Source: Hepsetus odoe
Lineage: Eukaryota; Chordata; Actinopteri; Characiformes; Hepsetidae
Reading direction: 5' to 3'
Assembly (NCBI GenBank): GCA_017165825.1
Contig: CM029381.1
Span: 4,153,865 to 4,217,864 of the forward strand
Length of the DNA: 64,000 nt
Shown in pieces: positions 1 to 8,424 of the stretch (its first letter is position 1; the number at the start of each line of letters is the position of its first letter). The translations under genes were made by a program, and so were the position numbers. The notes beneath the pieces were generated by a model, which was given only the letters and a program-made list of their open reading frames with translations, was not told the origin of the DNA and made no database searches.

Positions 1-1779
1 TCGATCAAAAGCTTTTTCAAAATCTAGATTAATGACTGCCAGCCTGATGTTTCTGTCTCTCGCGTAACAGATGGCGTCTCTGATCAGTACGAGGCTGTCT
101 GTGATCTTTCTCCCTGGCACAGCACATGCTTGATCCGGGTGGATCACGTCTCCTAAAACCGTCGACATACGCATGGCTAAAATTTTACTAAAAAGTTTGC
201 AGTCGGTATTTAAAAGGGTAATCGGTCTCCAATTTCTAATGTCCGTCCTGTCATCTTTTTTATAAAGCAAGGAGACTATCCCCAGCCTAAAACTGTCCGG
301 CAGTCGGCCAAGTCTTTCGAAATCCTTAAAAACAGCCAGCAGATCATGCGCTAAAATGTCCCAAAATGTCAGATAAAATTCCACAGGCAGCCCATCCAGT
401 CCTGGGGACTTTCCCCGCTTAAAACTTCTCAAACACTTTTCCATTTCTAAAAGGCTAAAATCTTGAGATAAAAGCACGTTCTGCCCCACAGATTGTTCCA
501 AAAAACCCAGCAGCTCACTTATCGAATGTTCATTCACTTCTTTTTCATCATACAAGTTCCCATAAAATTCTTCCACTATACTTAAAATCCCTTTTGTATC
601 ATCTGCCTCTATCCCTCCTTCTCTTAACTTAGTAATTGTGCCCCCTTTTTTCATCACTTTTTTAAAGAAGTATCTGGTGCATTTCTCTCCCTCCTCAATT
701 TCTTTTTCTTTGCACCTTAAGATAACTCCCTTACTCTTTTTCTCCGACAAGGCTACCATTTCCTTTTTAACTTCTTGAATTTCTTGACTAAAATCAAAAC
801 CACTATTTAAAAGGTTATAGTATCTCTGGAGTCTTTTCTGCAGCCCCATCATGCATCTCTTATCTTTGTTTCTAATTCTTTTCCCCGTCGTCATAAAATA
901 CTGTCGCGTCCAGTCTTTCACCTTCTCCCACCACTGTGCGCGTGAATCAAACATGTCTTGTAAGGTCTGCCATTGGCTGAAACGTTCCCTATATTCCTCC
1001 ACAATTTCCTTATTTTGCAACAGGGAGCAGTTCAGCTTCCACAGGCCTCTCCCTGCTGTCACACCAGTTGCCAGTGATAAGGTGCACGATAGCATGGCGT
1101 GGTCGGAAAAAAAGACGGGAGTTAATGTTGCATCTATTGGCGGGCAGTCCCTCGCAAAAACATAGTCAATTCTTGAAGCTTTGGTACCATCGCCACTGAT
1201 CCAGGTGAAGCCCTCCGCTTTCGGATGCAGAATTCTATAACAGTCACCTAATTTAAAATCTTTCACCATGTTCTGCAATAAAACTGATGTCTTGTCCAAT
1301 CTAAAGTCCTCCCCAACCCGTTTCCTATCTCTTTTTGATAAAACACAGTTAAAATCCCCTGCCATCACCAGAGGGATTCTCCCTAGCATGTGGGGCTGCA
1401 ATTCCTCCAAAAGTGCATATCTCTCGTTTTTCTCATTAAAACCGTATACATTAAGAATATTAAAATCATTTCCAGAAGAGGACAGATTTGCTAAAAGTGC
1501 CCGACCGTCCCTCACCACTGTGCTTCCCTTCACCAGAATGTTGGGGTTTTTAATTAAAACTGCTACATCATCCGCTTTATTAAAATTGGACCCACTCCAC
1601 AGTGAAGGTCCAAAGGTCCACAGTTCTTCCCACTTCCTGTAGTTGGATAAAAAGGGTAAAGCACACTCCTGGAGTATAAAAATGTCAGACTTAAAATGAC
1701 CTAAAAAGGAGAAAATATTCTGTGCTCTTAAAACTGACTTCACACACCTCACGTTGATTGTTGAGATGGTGAGGACCAT
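1..1779 (-). CDS. LINE ORF2 (endonuclease + reverse transcriptase), 3' part outside window
   Basis: From the ATG at 1779 the minus strand is open for 593 codons to the window edge; I read every codon and found no stop. The N-terminal ~230 residues form an apurinic-type endonuclease: an N-containing start (ISTINV), LQE, GDFN, SRIDYVF and SDH motifs in the expected order. A linker follows, and from roughly residue 430 a reverse transcriptase begins (GKSPGLDGLP, then NWRPITLLN). The last codons give FEKAFDR, the motif-A region with its first catalytic Asp, so the YxDD motif and C-terminus lie off the window. The protein would nick the U2 gene and prime reverse transcription there. It starts 43 nt after the ORF1 stop. 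The ATG is the first after that stop that precedes the conserved endonuclease block. Confidence 0.88.
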   Translation of the reverse strand, partial: MVLTISTINVRCVKSVLRAQNIFSFLGHFKSDIFILQECALPFLSNYRKWEELWTFGPSLWSGSNFNKADDVAVLIKNPNILVKGSTVVRDGRALLANLSSSGNDFNILNVYGFNEKNERYALLEELQPHMLGRIPLVMAGDFNCVLSKRDRKRVGEDFRLDKTSVLLQNMVKDFKLGDCYRILHPKAEGFTWISGDGTKASRIDYVFARDCPPIDATLTPVFFSDHAMLSCTLSLATGVTAGRGLWKLNCSLLQNKEIVEEYRERFSQWQTLQDMFDSRAQWWEKVKDWTRQYFMTTGKRIRNKDKRCMMGLQKRLQRYYNLLNSGFDFSQEIQEVKKEMVALSEKKSKGVILRCKEKEIEEGEKCTRYFFKKVMKKGGTITKLREGGIEADDTKGILSIVEEFYGNLYDEKEVNEHSISELLGFLEQSVGQNVLLSQDFSLLEMEKCLRSFKRGKSPGLDGLPVEFYLTFWDILAHDLLAVFKDFERLGRLPDSFRLGIVSLLYKKDDRTDIRNWRPITLLNTDCKLFSKILAMRMSTVLGDVIHPDQACAVPGRKITDSLVLIRDAICYARDRNIRLAVINLDFEKAFDR

Positions 1780-1822
1780 GAGCAGTATAGTTTAGAGGGA
1801 TAGACATAAAGCAAATATCATG

Positions 1823-3091
1823 TTAACTTAGTATGATGTTTAATTTTGAAATCAGGTTTTTTTCTTGCGGACTTCGTTTGGATTGAATTTCTATAGAATT
1901 AAAACAAATACAACCTTTATCCATATCGTGTTCGCAGTGTACGTGACAGGGCTTTCTCTGCTCTTTCGGCGTGGACGTCTTCAGATTGAAGTGCAAAAAG
2001 GAAACTTCATTTGGAGAATCTGTAGGCCACAAACGGTTCAGGTCTCCTGAAGAGGAGTTACCCGACTCTTGCTCAGGCCTCAGCTTCTTCTCCCCCGTCT
2101 CAACCAGGGGAGATTCGGCTGGTCTTTTCTGTATTTGGGCATTTGGGAGTGGGGAAACATCGCTCCCCTCCCCCTGTATACCCTCAACAACAGTTTCTAT
2201 CACTATCTCCTTTTCCCCCACTGCTTCTTCGATCAGCCCACCTTCTCTTTGCCTTGGCTCCGTTGCTATTGGCAGGGACTTTCCCTCCAAAATCTCTTGC
2301 CCCGCCTCGGTCTCCGCCTCCTCCACAACCTGATCAAGTACTGGGGCGGCCATTTTCTTAGCCTTAAGCTTGTTAGCAAACGATTTTGGGCAGTCTCTGT
2401 AGAGATGAGTATATTCTCCACAAAGGTTGCACCTTCTGCCATTAGTACACTCTTCATAAGAGTGACCAATTTCTCTACACTTCCCACAAAAAATCTCTGG
2501 GCATGCCTCAGCCAAGTGTCCTGTCTGACCGCACTTCCGACACAATTTAGGCATCCCTTGATAGTAAATGTAGCCTCGGTTTTCACCCAGCACGATCATC
2601 GATGGCAACTGTTTCAAGCCCTGGTACTGCCTTGGGTCTTCCCATTGTTTAATGGGGATCCGCCAAGAACAGTTCCAGATGCCATCTTCATCCAGCACCT
2701 TCATCGGTGGGCCTCTAACCGTGCAAAATCTGCCCAGCCAAACACATATATCGTCTCCACTCACCGTTTCATTGAACATTCTGACAATCACCACTTTCTG
2801 TGAATTGTCAGTCAGTTTCTCAACATTAAACATGGAGAAATGGGCTCCACAAGCTGCAAACCTTGACCAAAATTCAATTAACAGGGAAGCGCTCCTAAAG
2901 CTAACATCAAAACCTGCATTCCGTGGCAAACTAAGGATACAATTCAATTCATCTGGTTTAAACTTCAAAATCTCTTGCAACAATTTCCGAGAAAAATCTA
3001 GTCGTGACATCGCCATTAAACTCCCATTCACCTCTTTAAAGGTAAAGCGCACGCTGTGGTGCCTCCTCATGCCGGCACGTGCAGCCGACAT
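1823..3091 (-). CDS. LINE ORF1, Gag-like zinc-knuckle RNA-binding protein
   Basis: An intact 422-codon frame. Residues 184-234 hold three CCHC zinc knuckles (C-x2-C-x4-H-x4-C): 184-197, 202-215 and 221-234. This arrangement is typical of ORF1 proteins of the Tx1 and L1-like clades, which coat the element RNA and help its retrotransposition. The ~180 residues before the knuckles look like a compact RNA-binding-like domain; the stretch after residue 250 is acidic and low in complexity, as in other Tx1-type ORF1s. The start at 3091 gives MSAARAGMRR and leaves a ~240-nt 5' UTR up to the U2 junction. The frame has no damage, in contrast to nearly every other element in the window. Confidence 0.88.
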   Translation of the reverse strand: MSAARAGMRRHHSVRFTFKEVNGSLMAMSRLDFSRKLLQEILKFKPDELNCILSLPRNAGFDVSFRSASLLIEFWSRFAACGAHFSMFNVEKLTDNSQKVVIVRMFNETVSGDDICVWLGRFCTVRGPPMKVLDEDGIWNCSWRIPIKQWEDPRQYQGLKQLPSMIVLGENRGYIYYQGMPKLCRKCGQTGHLAEACPEIFCGKCREIGHSYEECTNGRRCNLCGEYTHLYRDCPKSFANKLKAKKMAAPVLDQVVEEAETEAGQEILEGKSLPIATEPRQREGGLIEEAVGEKEIVIETVVEGIQGEGSDVSPLPNAQIQKRPAESPLVETGEKKLRPEQESGNSSSGDLNRLWPTDSPNEVSFLHFNLKTSTPKEQRKPCHVHCEHDMDKGCICFNSIEIQSKRSPQEKNLISKLNIILS

Positions 3092-3329
3092 GATGGAGGC
3101 ACCTACAGCTAAACAACGCTAGAAATCTACACAGAACACACAAAACCACCACCAAAACAAAACACAGACAACACAACAAATTTGGAAACACCCGACAAGT
3201 GACAAAATAATAGATAACTTACCTTCAACAAGCAAGTCAAAAAGAAACTCTCCTGTTAAATAGGCTCCTGCACAGAACCTCTCCGCTGGAGAGTCGATCG
3301 CAACCCTTCAGTCTGACCAAGACAAGCGG

Positions 3330-3364
3330 TACACTTGATCTTAGCCAAAAGGCCGAGAAGCGAT
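3330..3364 (-). ncRNA. U2: U2 snRNA gene, first 35 nt only, interrupted by the Keno-type LINE
   Basis: Read on the minus strand from 3364, the sequence starts ATCGCTTCTCGGCCTTTTGG and continues to nt 35, matching vertebrate U2 snRNA at every base as I recall it. The match stops at 3330, where the LINE begins. U2 is the branch-site-recognising RNA of the major spliceosome. Only the 5' end is in view; the branch-recognition sequence and Sm site are beyond the insertion, so this copy cannot make U2. Its promoter (PSE and octamer-like box) is still present upstream. Confidence 0.92.
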
Positions 3365-3410
3365 AACCAGAAACACCCACCCTGTGCAAGACCGCCATGT
3401 AGCATGTAAG

Positions 3411-3469
3411 ACTCTAGTGGAGGGTGAACATCTCCCTCCACGACAGTCAAGTCTATATCCCATGCAAAC
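3411..3469 (-). promoter_or_regulatory. U2 snRNA promoter: PSE-like box and octamer-like box
   Basis: On the minus strand TCACCCTCCACTAGAGT begins 63 nt upstream of U2 +1 (3427-3411), where the vertebrate snRNA proximal sequence element (TCACCnTnAC...) sits. An octamer variant ATGCAAAC lies at 3462-3469, about 100 nt upstream of +1. The U1 gene at 29 kb has the same TCACC start at -61 and the same ATGCAAAC variant, which supports both calls. Confidence 0.62.
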
Positions 3470-3616
3470 CAGAATAGCACTTACCCAGGTCCACGGATGG
3501 CGTCACAGGCGGCAGCAAGAAGGCAGAGGTTGTGGCAGTGGGGCCGAAGCAACTACACCGCAACCTTGGCAGGCTCCTGGTAAGTACGTGCTCCTTTTTG
3601 ATTCGATCAAAATGCA

Positions 3617-3986
3617 TAGCTCTGCAAAAACAGAGCCTTCAAAAAACAAGTACAACTAAACAACAATATCCTCCACGGAAATCTGGAGTTTAAGGCAACA
3701 GATTTGTGAAAGTGACTATTCTAGCCATTGTGAAACACAGCACAGCACACATTGAGACACAACGAAGGTCAACCTCTGCATTTCACCAATACACACCTGT
3801 GCAGCAAGGGGGCAACCTTGAAAGCGCCCGGGGAGCAGTGAGGGGCACTGTGCCTTGCTCAAGGGTGCCTCAGGGCAATCTACTAGAGAGAGAATCCAAA
3901 AAAATCTTCTGATCCAAGACCAACTCCCTAACCACTAGGCCACCACGTCCCCCGTTCACATCAGATTGGGACAGACACCATGCCTG
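3617..3986 (-). pseudogene. U5: U5 snRNA-like gene split by a SINE
   Basis: On the minus strand, 3709-3617 aligns without gaps to the core of U5: AGATTTCCGTGGAG is identical, the loop-1 stem is present (AAATCTG/CAGATTT), and an Sm-like TTTTTTGA is followed by a perfect 6-bp terminal hairpin (3619-3636). The invariant loop reads GCCTTAAAC instead of GCCTTTTAC. The SINE at 3710-3955 interrupts it; on the far side 3986-3956 resembles the U5 5' end (TGGTgTCTgTcC), more weakly. U5 holds exon ends in the spliceosome. The altered loop and the insertion indicate a dead copy. It is on the same strand as U2 and just upstream of it. Confidence 0.55.
3710..3955 (-). mobile_element. tRNA-derived SINE inside the U5-like gene
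   Basis: On the minus strand it starts with the GTGGTGGCCTAGTGGTTAGG-type tRNA head, has the shared GCCCTGAGGCACCCTTGAGC body, and ends in the CACAATG...GTCACTTTCAC tail seen in many other copies here (for example 32063-32325). It lies between the two halves of the U5-like sequence. Confidence 0.75.
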
Positions 3987-4086
3987 TGATAAGCATGGAC
4001 AAAGCTGAAACATAAAACTCTACATTGACCAAGGAACACAAAGCTAAAGGAAAAAGCAAAAGAAAAAGAATCAGCAAGCCACTAGG

Positions 4087-5158
4087 ATTGGCAAACCGGG
4101 GTGGTGGTCCCCCACTTTAAGAATGGGGACCGAAGGGTGTGTTCCAACTATCGAGGGATCACACTTCTCAGCCTCCCGGGGAAAGTCTATTCAGGGGTCC
4201 TGGAAAGGAGGGCCCGTCGGATATTCGAACCTGGGATTCAGGAGGAGCAGTGTGTTTTTCGTCCAGGTCGCGGAACACTTGACCAGCTCTGCACCCTTAG
4301 CAGGGTCCTGGAGGGTGCATGGGAGTTTGCCCAACCAGTTGACATGTGCTTTGTGGACTTGGAGAAGGCATTCGACCGTGTCCCTCGGGGAGTCCTGTGG
4401 GGGGTACTCCGGGAGTATGGGGTATCGGATTCCCTGTTAAGGGCTGTCCGGTCCCTGTACAACCGGTGTCGGAGCTTGGTCCGCATTGCCGGCAGTAAAT
4501 CGGACCTGTTTCCGGTGAGAGTTGGACTCCGCCAGGGCTGCCCTTTGTCACCGATCCTGTTCATAATTTTTATGGACAGGATTTCTAGGCGCAGCCAGGG
4601 CATTGAGGGGGTCCGTTTTGGTGGGCTCCGGATCGGGTCACTGCTTTTTTGCAGATGACGTTGTCCTGTTGGCCTCATCAGGCCGTGACCTTCAGGTCTC
4701 ACTGGATCGGTTCGCAGCCGAGTGTGAAACGGTTGGGATGAGAATCAGCACCTCCAAATCTGAGGCCATGGTCCTCAGTCGGAAAAGGGTGGAGTGCCCT
4801 CTCAGGGTTGGGACTGAGACCTTGCCCCAAGTGGAGGAGTTTAAGTATCTCGGGATCTTGTTCACGAGTGAGGGTAGAATGGAGCGGGAGATCGACAGGC
4901 GGATCGGGGCAGCGTCCGCAGTGATGCGGGCTCTGCATCGGTCCGTCATGGTGAGGAAGAAGCTGAGCCAAAAGGCAAAGCTCTCAATTTACCGGTCGGT
5001 CTACGTTCCCACCCTCACCAATGGTCACGAGCTGTGGGTAATGACCGAAAGAACGAGATCGCAATAATGCAAGTGGCCGAATTGAGTTTCCTCCGCAGGG
5101 TGTCTGGGCTCTCCCTTAGAGATAGGGTGAGAAGCTCAGTCATCCGGGAGGGGCTCAG
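4087..5158 (+). mobile_element. Rex3 (RTE-clade LINE) reverse-transcriptase fragment
   Basis: The plus strand encodes an RT domain in two frames. 4101-4658 carries SNYRGITLLS, FVDLEKAFDRVPRG and GLRQGCPLSPILF; 4640-5067 carries FADDVVLLASS, SKSEAMVL and YLGILF. One extra T in the CTTTTTT run near 4648 causes the frame change, and another shift near 5045 precedes the C-terminal block (SFLRRVSGLSLRDRVRSS) at 5080-5140. The segments at about 4093-4110 and 4536-4556 closely resemble, from memory, the sites used to amplify the fish LINE Rex3. The 5' endonuclease part is missing. The fragment joins directly to a different RTE element at about 5158. Confidence 0.82.
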
Positions 5159-6510
5159 AAGGCAAGAGTTAACACAGGCACTGGGAGGTGTTGAACAGCT
5201 ACCTGTAGCTGGGAAACTACTGCAGAAATGATAAGGCAGACGGCTAGAAATGTGTTTGGTGTGACATCTGGAAGGAAGAAGGAGAATGAGAGGTTGGACA
5301 GTAAAGAGGGAGAAAAGGACCTTTACCGATTGGCTAGACAGAGAGACAGATCTGGGAAAGATGTGCAGCAGGTCAGGGCGATTAAAAATAGAAATGGAAA
5401 CATACTCACAGGTGAACAGAGTGTGTTCTGAAAGATGAAAGTAAGGGCAGTGATAAAGAGGATGAAGAATGGAAAGGCTGTTGGACCGGATGACATACCA
5501 ATGGAAGCATGGAGGTGTTTAGAGGAGATTGCAGTTGAGTTTCTGACCAGATTGTTTAACACAATCTTGGAAAGTGAGAAGATGCCTGAGGAGTGGAGAT
5601 GAAGTGTACTGGTATCGATCTTCAAGAATAAAGGTGATGGACAGAGCTGTAGTAACTATAGAGGGATAAAGTTGATCAGCCACACCATGAAGTTATGGGA
5701 AAGACTAGTGGAAGCTAGGTTAAGAAAAGAGGTGAGGATTAGTGAACAGCAGTATGGTTTTGTGCCAAGAAAGAGCACCACAGATGCAATGTTTGCTCTG
5801 AGGGTGTTGATGGAGAAGTACAGAGAAGGTCAAAAGGAGCTGCATTGTGCCTTTGTGGACTTGGAGAAAGCATATGACTGGGTGCTTAGAGAGGAGTTGT
5901 GGTTTTGTATGAGGAAGTCTGGTGTTACAGAGAAGTATGTGAGAGTAGTTTAGGATATGTATGATGGCAATGTAACAGTGGTGAGATCTGCAGTGGGAAT
6001 GACGGATGCATTAAGGTAGAGGTTGGATTACATCAAGGATCAGCACTGAGCCAATTCTTGTTTGCAATTGTAATGGACAGGTTGATGGACGAGGTTAGAC
6101 AGGGGATGATGTTTGCTGATGATATTGTGATCTGTAGTGAGAGTAGGGAGCAGCTTGAGGAGAACCTGGAGAGACGGAGATATGCTCTCGAGAGGAGAGG
6201 AATGAAAGTGAGTCAAAGACAGAATACATGAGTGTGAATGAAAGGGAGGAAAGTGGAGTGGTTAGGATGCAGGGAGTGGAGGTAACAAAGGTGGAGGAGT
6301 TGAAATACTTGGGATCAACAGGTCAGTGTAGAGTGTGGAAGAGAGGTGAAGAAGAGAATGCAAGCAGGTTGGAATGAGTGGAGAAGAGTGGCTGGAGTGA
6401 TTTGTGACAGATGCGTACCAGCTAGAGTAAAAAGGAAGGTTTACAGGACATGGAGACAGTTGATCTGCTGTGGCGACCCCTAAACGGGAGCAGCCGAAAG
6501 AAAAAGAAGA
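5159..6510 (+). mobile_element. RTE-type LINE, copy 1, decayed 3' half
   Basis: Homologous to the better copy at 43.8-47.0 kb. Recognisable pieces are QALGGVEQLP, LARQRDRSGKDVQQ, AVGPDDIP, SNYRGIKLIS, RISEQQYGFVPRKST and FVDLEKAYDWV (5672-5953). Stops, small deletions (for example around 5435 and 6015) and the loss of most of the C-terminal region break the frame. It ends with the family 3' sequence at 6470-6510 (GGCGACCCCTAAACGGGAGC, then a purine-rich tail). A SINE follows directly, as in copy 2 at 32 kb, so these two loci share a common ancestral arrangement. Confidence 0.8.
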
Positions 6511-6529
6511 TTAGTTTACAGAACATACA

Positions 6530-6597
6530 GGGCAGTCTAGTGGTTCAGGACAAGGTCCCTGGATAGGAAGTTTGCGGGTTCGAATGCCAGACCAGTA
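6530..6597 (+). mobile_element. 5' fragment of a tRNA-derived SINE, broken at the H1 junction
   Basis: GGGCAGTCTAGTGGTTCAGG and the tRNA B-box-like GGGTTCGAATGCC match the intact SINE at 32063-32325, which also follows an RTE 3' end. Here the SINE stops after CCAGACCAGTA and runs into an A-stretch joined to histone H1 sequence, marking a recombination or deletion breakpoint. Confidence 0.7.
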
Positions 6598-6787
6598 AAA
6601 AAAAAAGGCGGCAAAAAAGCCCAAGAAGGTCGCGGCAAAGAAACCAGTCGCAGCTAAGAAGTCCCCCAAGGAGGTGATTAAACCAGCGGCCGCAGCCAAG
6701 AAAGCCACCAAGTCTCCCAAGAAGGTGAAGAAGTCCGTTGCTGCCAAGAAGGCGACCAAAAGCCCCAAGAAGAAGAGAGGTGTATAG
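6598..6787 (+). pseudogene. Histone H1 C-terminal tail remnant
   Basis: Reads KKPKKVAAKKPVAAKKSPKE and further Lys/Ala/Pro repeats to a TAG at 6785-6787, matching the tail of the H1 copy at 52.1-52.3 kb at nucleotide level. The start codon, the globular domain and the 3' stem-loop are absent. The 5' edge is a SINE breakpoint. The 3' edge (about 6770) joins directly to the sequence that lies upstream of H2A in the second cluster, so the H1 3' flank was deleted too. It marks the H1 slot of the H1-H2A-H3-H4-H2B unit. Confidence 0.82.
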
Positions 6788-6860
6788 AGAAGCACAAAGG
6801 GAGGCCAAAGCTGGATTGACGGCGGTGATCTGATTGGTTGTTGGTGGCTGTGAACATCAG

Positions 6861-6892
6861 CCAATAGAAACGAAGCTGACTTTGCTATATGA
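6861..6892 (+). promoter_or_regulatory. H2A promoter (CCAAT and TATA-like boxes), cluster 1
   Basis: CCAAT at 6861-6865 and GCTATATGA at 6884-6892, 61 nt before the H2A ATG. The same boxes with the same spacing precede the second H2A (60799-60830). Confidence 0.65.
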
Positions 6893-6952
6893 GGAGTGCT
6901 CGGCGTACACGAGATCTCATTATAGATTTTGTACTTCGAGTTGAGCTACACA

Positions 6953-7337
6953 ATGAGTGGAAGAGGTAAAACCGGTGGCAAGGCTAGAGCCAAGGCCAAA
7001 ACTTGCTCTTCCCGCGCTGGACTGCAGTTTCCTGTGGGTCGTGTGCACAGACTCCTGTGGAAAGGAAACTGCCGAGCATGTCGGCGCCGGTGCTCCAGTC
7101 TACTTGGCCGCTGTGCTGGAGTATCTGACCGCTGAGATCCTCGAGTTGGCCGGTAACGCCGCCCGCGACAACAAGAAGACTCGTATCATCCCACGTCACC
7201 TGCAACTGGCTGTTCGCAACGACGAGGAGCTCAACAAGCTGCTCGGTGGAGTGACCATCGCTCAGGGTGGCGTGTTGCCCAACATTCAGGCTGTACTGCT
7301 GCCCAAGAAGACCGAGAAGGCGGTCAAGAGCAAATAA
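6953..7337 (+). pseudogene. Histone H2A pseudogene (2-nt deletion)
   Basis: The ATG at 6953 begins a canonical H2A N-terminus (SGRGKTGGKARAKAK). Near 7069 two bases are missing in the NYAER codons (AAC-T-GCC), which shifts the frame; from there the H2A C-terminal histone fold and tail (TAEILELAGNAARDNKKTRI to KTEKAVKSK) continue in another frame to the TAA at 7335-7337. Total length is 385 nt against 387 for the intact H2A at 60.9 kb, agreeing with a single 2-nt loss. Arg35 is also changed to Trp. Promoter boxes and a perfect 3' stem-loop remain, so a transcript could still be made and processed, but no full H2A. No introns, as expected of replication-dependent histones. Confidence 0.9.
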
Positions 7338-7367
7338 GCTGTGAACTATCGATTCAAACATACAAAA

Positions 7368-7383
7368 GGCTCTTTTAAGAGCC
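7368..7383 (+). terminator. Histone 3' stem-loop after H2A
   Basis: GGCTCTTTTAAGAGCC: 6-bp stem, 4-nt loop, flanked by AAA and ACCCA, 31 nt after the stop. This is the SLBP-binding processing signal of replication histone mRNAs. Confidence 0.95.
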
Positions 7384-7860
7384 ACCCATCTTTACGAAAA
7401 AGTGCAGTTTCGTTTAAATAATGACAAACCATTTACAGCACCGCGACAGTAAACCAAGCAATCTGCATTATACAAACCATTTTATACATGTATTCAACAA
7501 TTCGGAATACTAAGACTTTACACACAATGAATGAATGTTTGTGCTCGACCCGTCCATTACTATTTATTGTATGGCTGTCAATTTTAAAATGGAGCATATT
7601 AAGTTGGTTGTGAAACAGTTAAAGAACAAACGCTGTTGGAGTATATTTTTGTGTGGAATGTGTTTTTTTGGGTGGGGATTTAGGCATCATTACTGGATGG
7701 TTTACACGGTGAATGTAGTTAATATGTAGCGAAGATGAGAGCTGGTGAGATTGCAAACTGCATGTAATAACGTCTTAATGAAGTACACAAGTAATGAATA
7801 TGGAAAAACAAGACAATACGCAAACAAAAAAAGGTTGAAAGATGGTGCGGAGGAAGTCGC
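7384..7860. other. H2A-H3 spacer
   Basis: No gene seen. It is clearly homologous to the spacer at 61324-61779 of the second cluster (shared ATTATACAAACCATTTTATA and GTGTGGAATGTG blocks), showing both clusters derive from one repeat unit. Confidence 0.7.
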
Positions 7861-7951
7861 CCAATGGCGGTGAGGGATGAAGGCTGTCCAATGGGAGAAG
7901 AATGTAGATAAGATGCCCAATGAGCGACGAGCTGCTGGAACGCTTATAAAA
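7861..7951 (+). promoter_or_regulatory. H3 promoter: three CCAAT boxes and TATA
   Basis: CCAAT at about 7860, 7888 and 7917, then TTATAAAA at 7944-7951, about 62 nt before the H3 ATG. Repeated CCAAT boxes are usual in histone H3 promoters; the second-cluster H3 has the same layout. Confidence 0.75.
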
Positions 7952-8012
7952 GGCTCGTGAAGCGAACATTATCATTCACTTTTGTTTGTCGAGAAGAGTA
8001 ATATTCAGTGCA

Positions 8013-8382
8013 ATGGCAAGAACTAAGCAGACTGCCCGTAAGTCCACCGGTGGAAAGGCTCCCAGGAAGCAGTTGGCCACCAAGGCTGCTCGCAAGAGGC
8101 CACGGCACCGTGGTTCTGAGGGAGATCCGCCGTTACCAGAAATCCACGGAGCTGCTCATCCGCAAGCTGCCCTTCCAGCGTCTGGTGCGCGAGATTGCTC
8201 AGGACTTCAAGACGGATCTCTGCTTCCAGAGCTCCGCTGTCATGGCCCTGCAGGAGGCCAGCGAGGCTTACTTGGTAGGTCTTTTCGAAGATACCAACCT
8301 GTGCGCCATTCACGCCAAGAGAGTCACTATTATGCCCAAAGATATCCAGCTGGCCCGCCGCATTCGCGGAGAGCGTGCTTAA
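8013..8382 (+). pseudogene. Histone H3 pseudogene (41-nt deletion)
   Basis: The ATG at 8013 gives [20 protein letters not shown] through AARK, then about 41 nt are missing: the span is 370 nt instead of 411. This removes the APATGGVKKPHR region and shifts the frame. The rest of H3 ([18 protein letters not shown] to RRIRGERA) is readable in the next frame to the TAA at 8380-8382. One Arg in TDLRFQSS is changed to Cys. The conserved Cys of NLCAIHAKR is kept, as in ordinary fish H3. Promoter and stem-loop are intact, so loss of coding is recent relative to the flanks. Confidence 0.9.
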
Positions 8383-8406
8383 AGCCCGTCCTTTCAGGAA
8401 ACCAAA

Positions 8407-8422
8407 GGCTCTTTTCAGAGCC
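8407..8422 (+). terminator. Histone 3' stem-loop after H3
   Basis: GGCTCTTTTCAGAGCC, one loop base different from the H2A copy, with a fully paired 6-bp stem, 24 nt after the H3 stop. Confidence 0.92.
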
Positions 8423-8424
8423 AC

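Larger units (their letters stand above)
1..3329 (-). mobile_element. Tx1-clade non-LTR retrotransposon, Keno type, inserted in U2 snRNA
   Basis: The segment reads on the minus strand as a 5' UTR (about 3329 to 3092), ORF1 and the first part of ORF2, then leaves the window. Its 5' edge abuts nucleotide 35 of a U2 snRNA sequence (3330-3364) with no extra bases. Keno elements of fish are Tx1-clade LINEs known to target U2 snRNA genes; assignment to that family rests on the insertion site plus the CCHC-type ORF1 and the apurinic-type endonuclease plus reverse transcriptase ORF2. I see no stop or frameshift in either ORF within the window, which suggests a young copy. The 3' end and the rest of U2 must lie before position 1. 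Confidence 0.88.

Noticed and set aside
2069..2803. Plus-strand open frame of 244 codons
   Set aside because: Antisense shadow of the LINE ORF1 with its zinc knuckles on the minus strand.
3477..3600. Possible second U1 or U4 gene (ACTTACC, TTGTGGCAGTGGGG)
   Set aside because: Short, discontinuous similarities with no conserved spacing, no Sm site and no hairpin; much weaker than the true U1 at 29 kb.
6530..6597. tRNA gene (B-box-like GGGTTCGAATGCC here and in other SINE heads)
   Set aside because: These are SINE heads; no complete cloverleaf, and the same sequence recurs as part of dispersed repeats.
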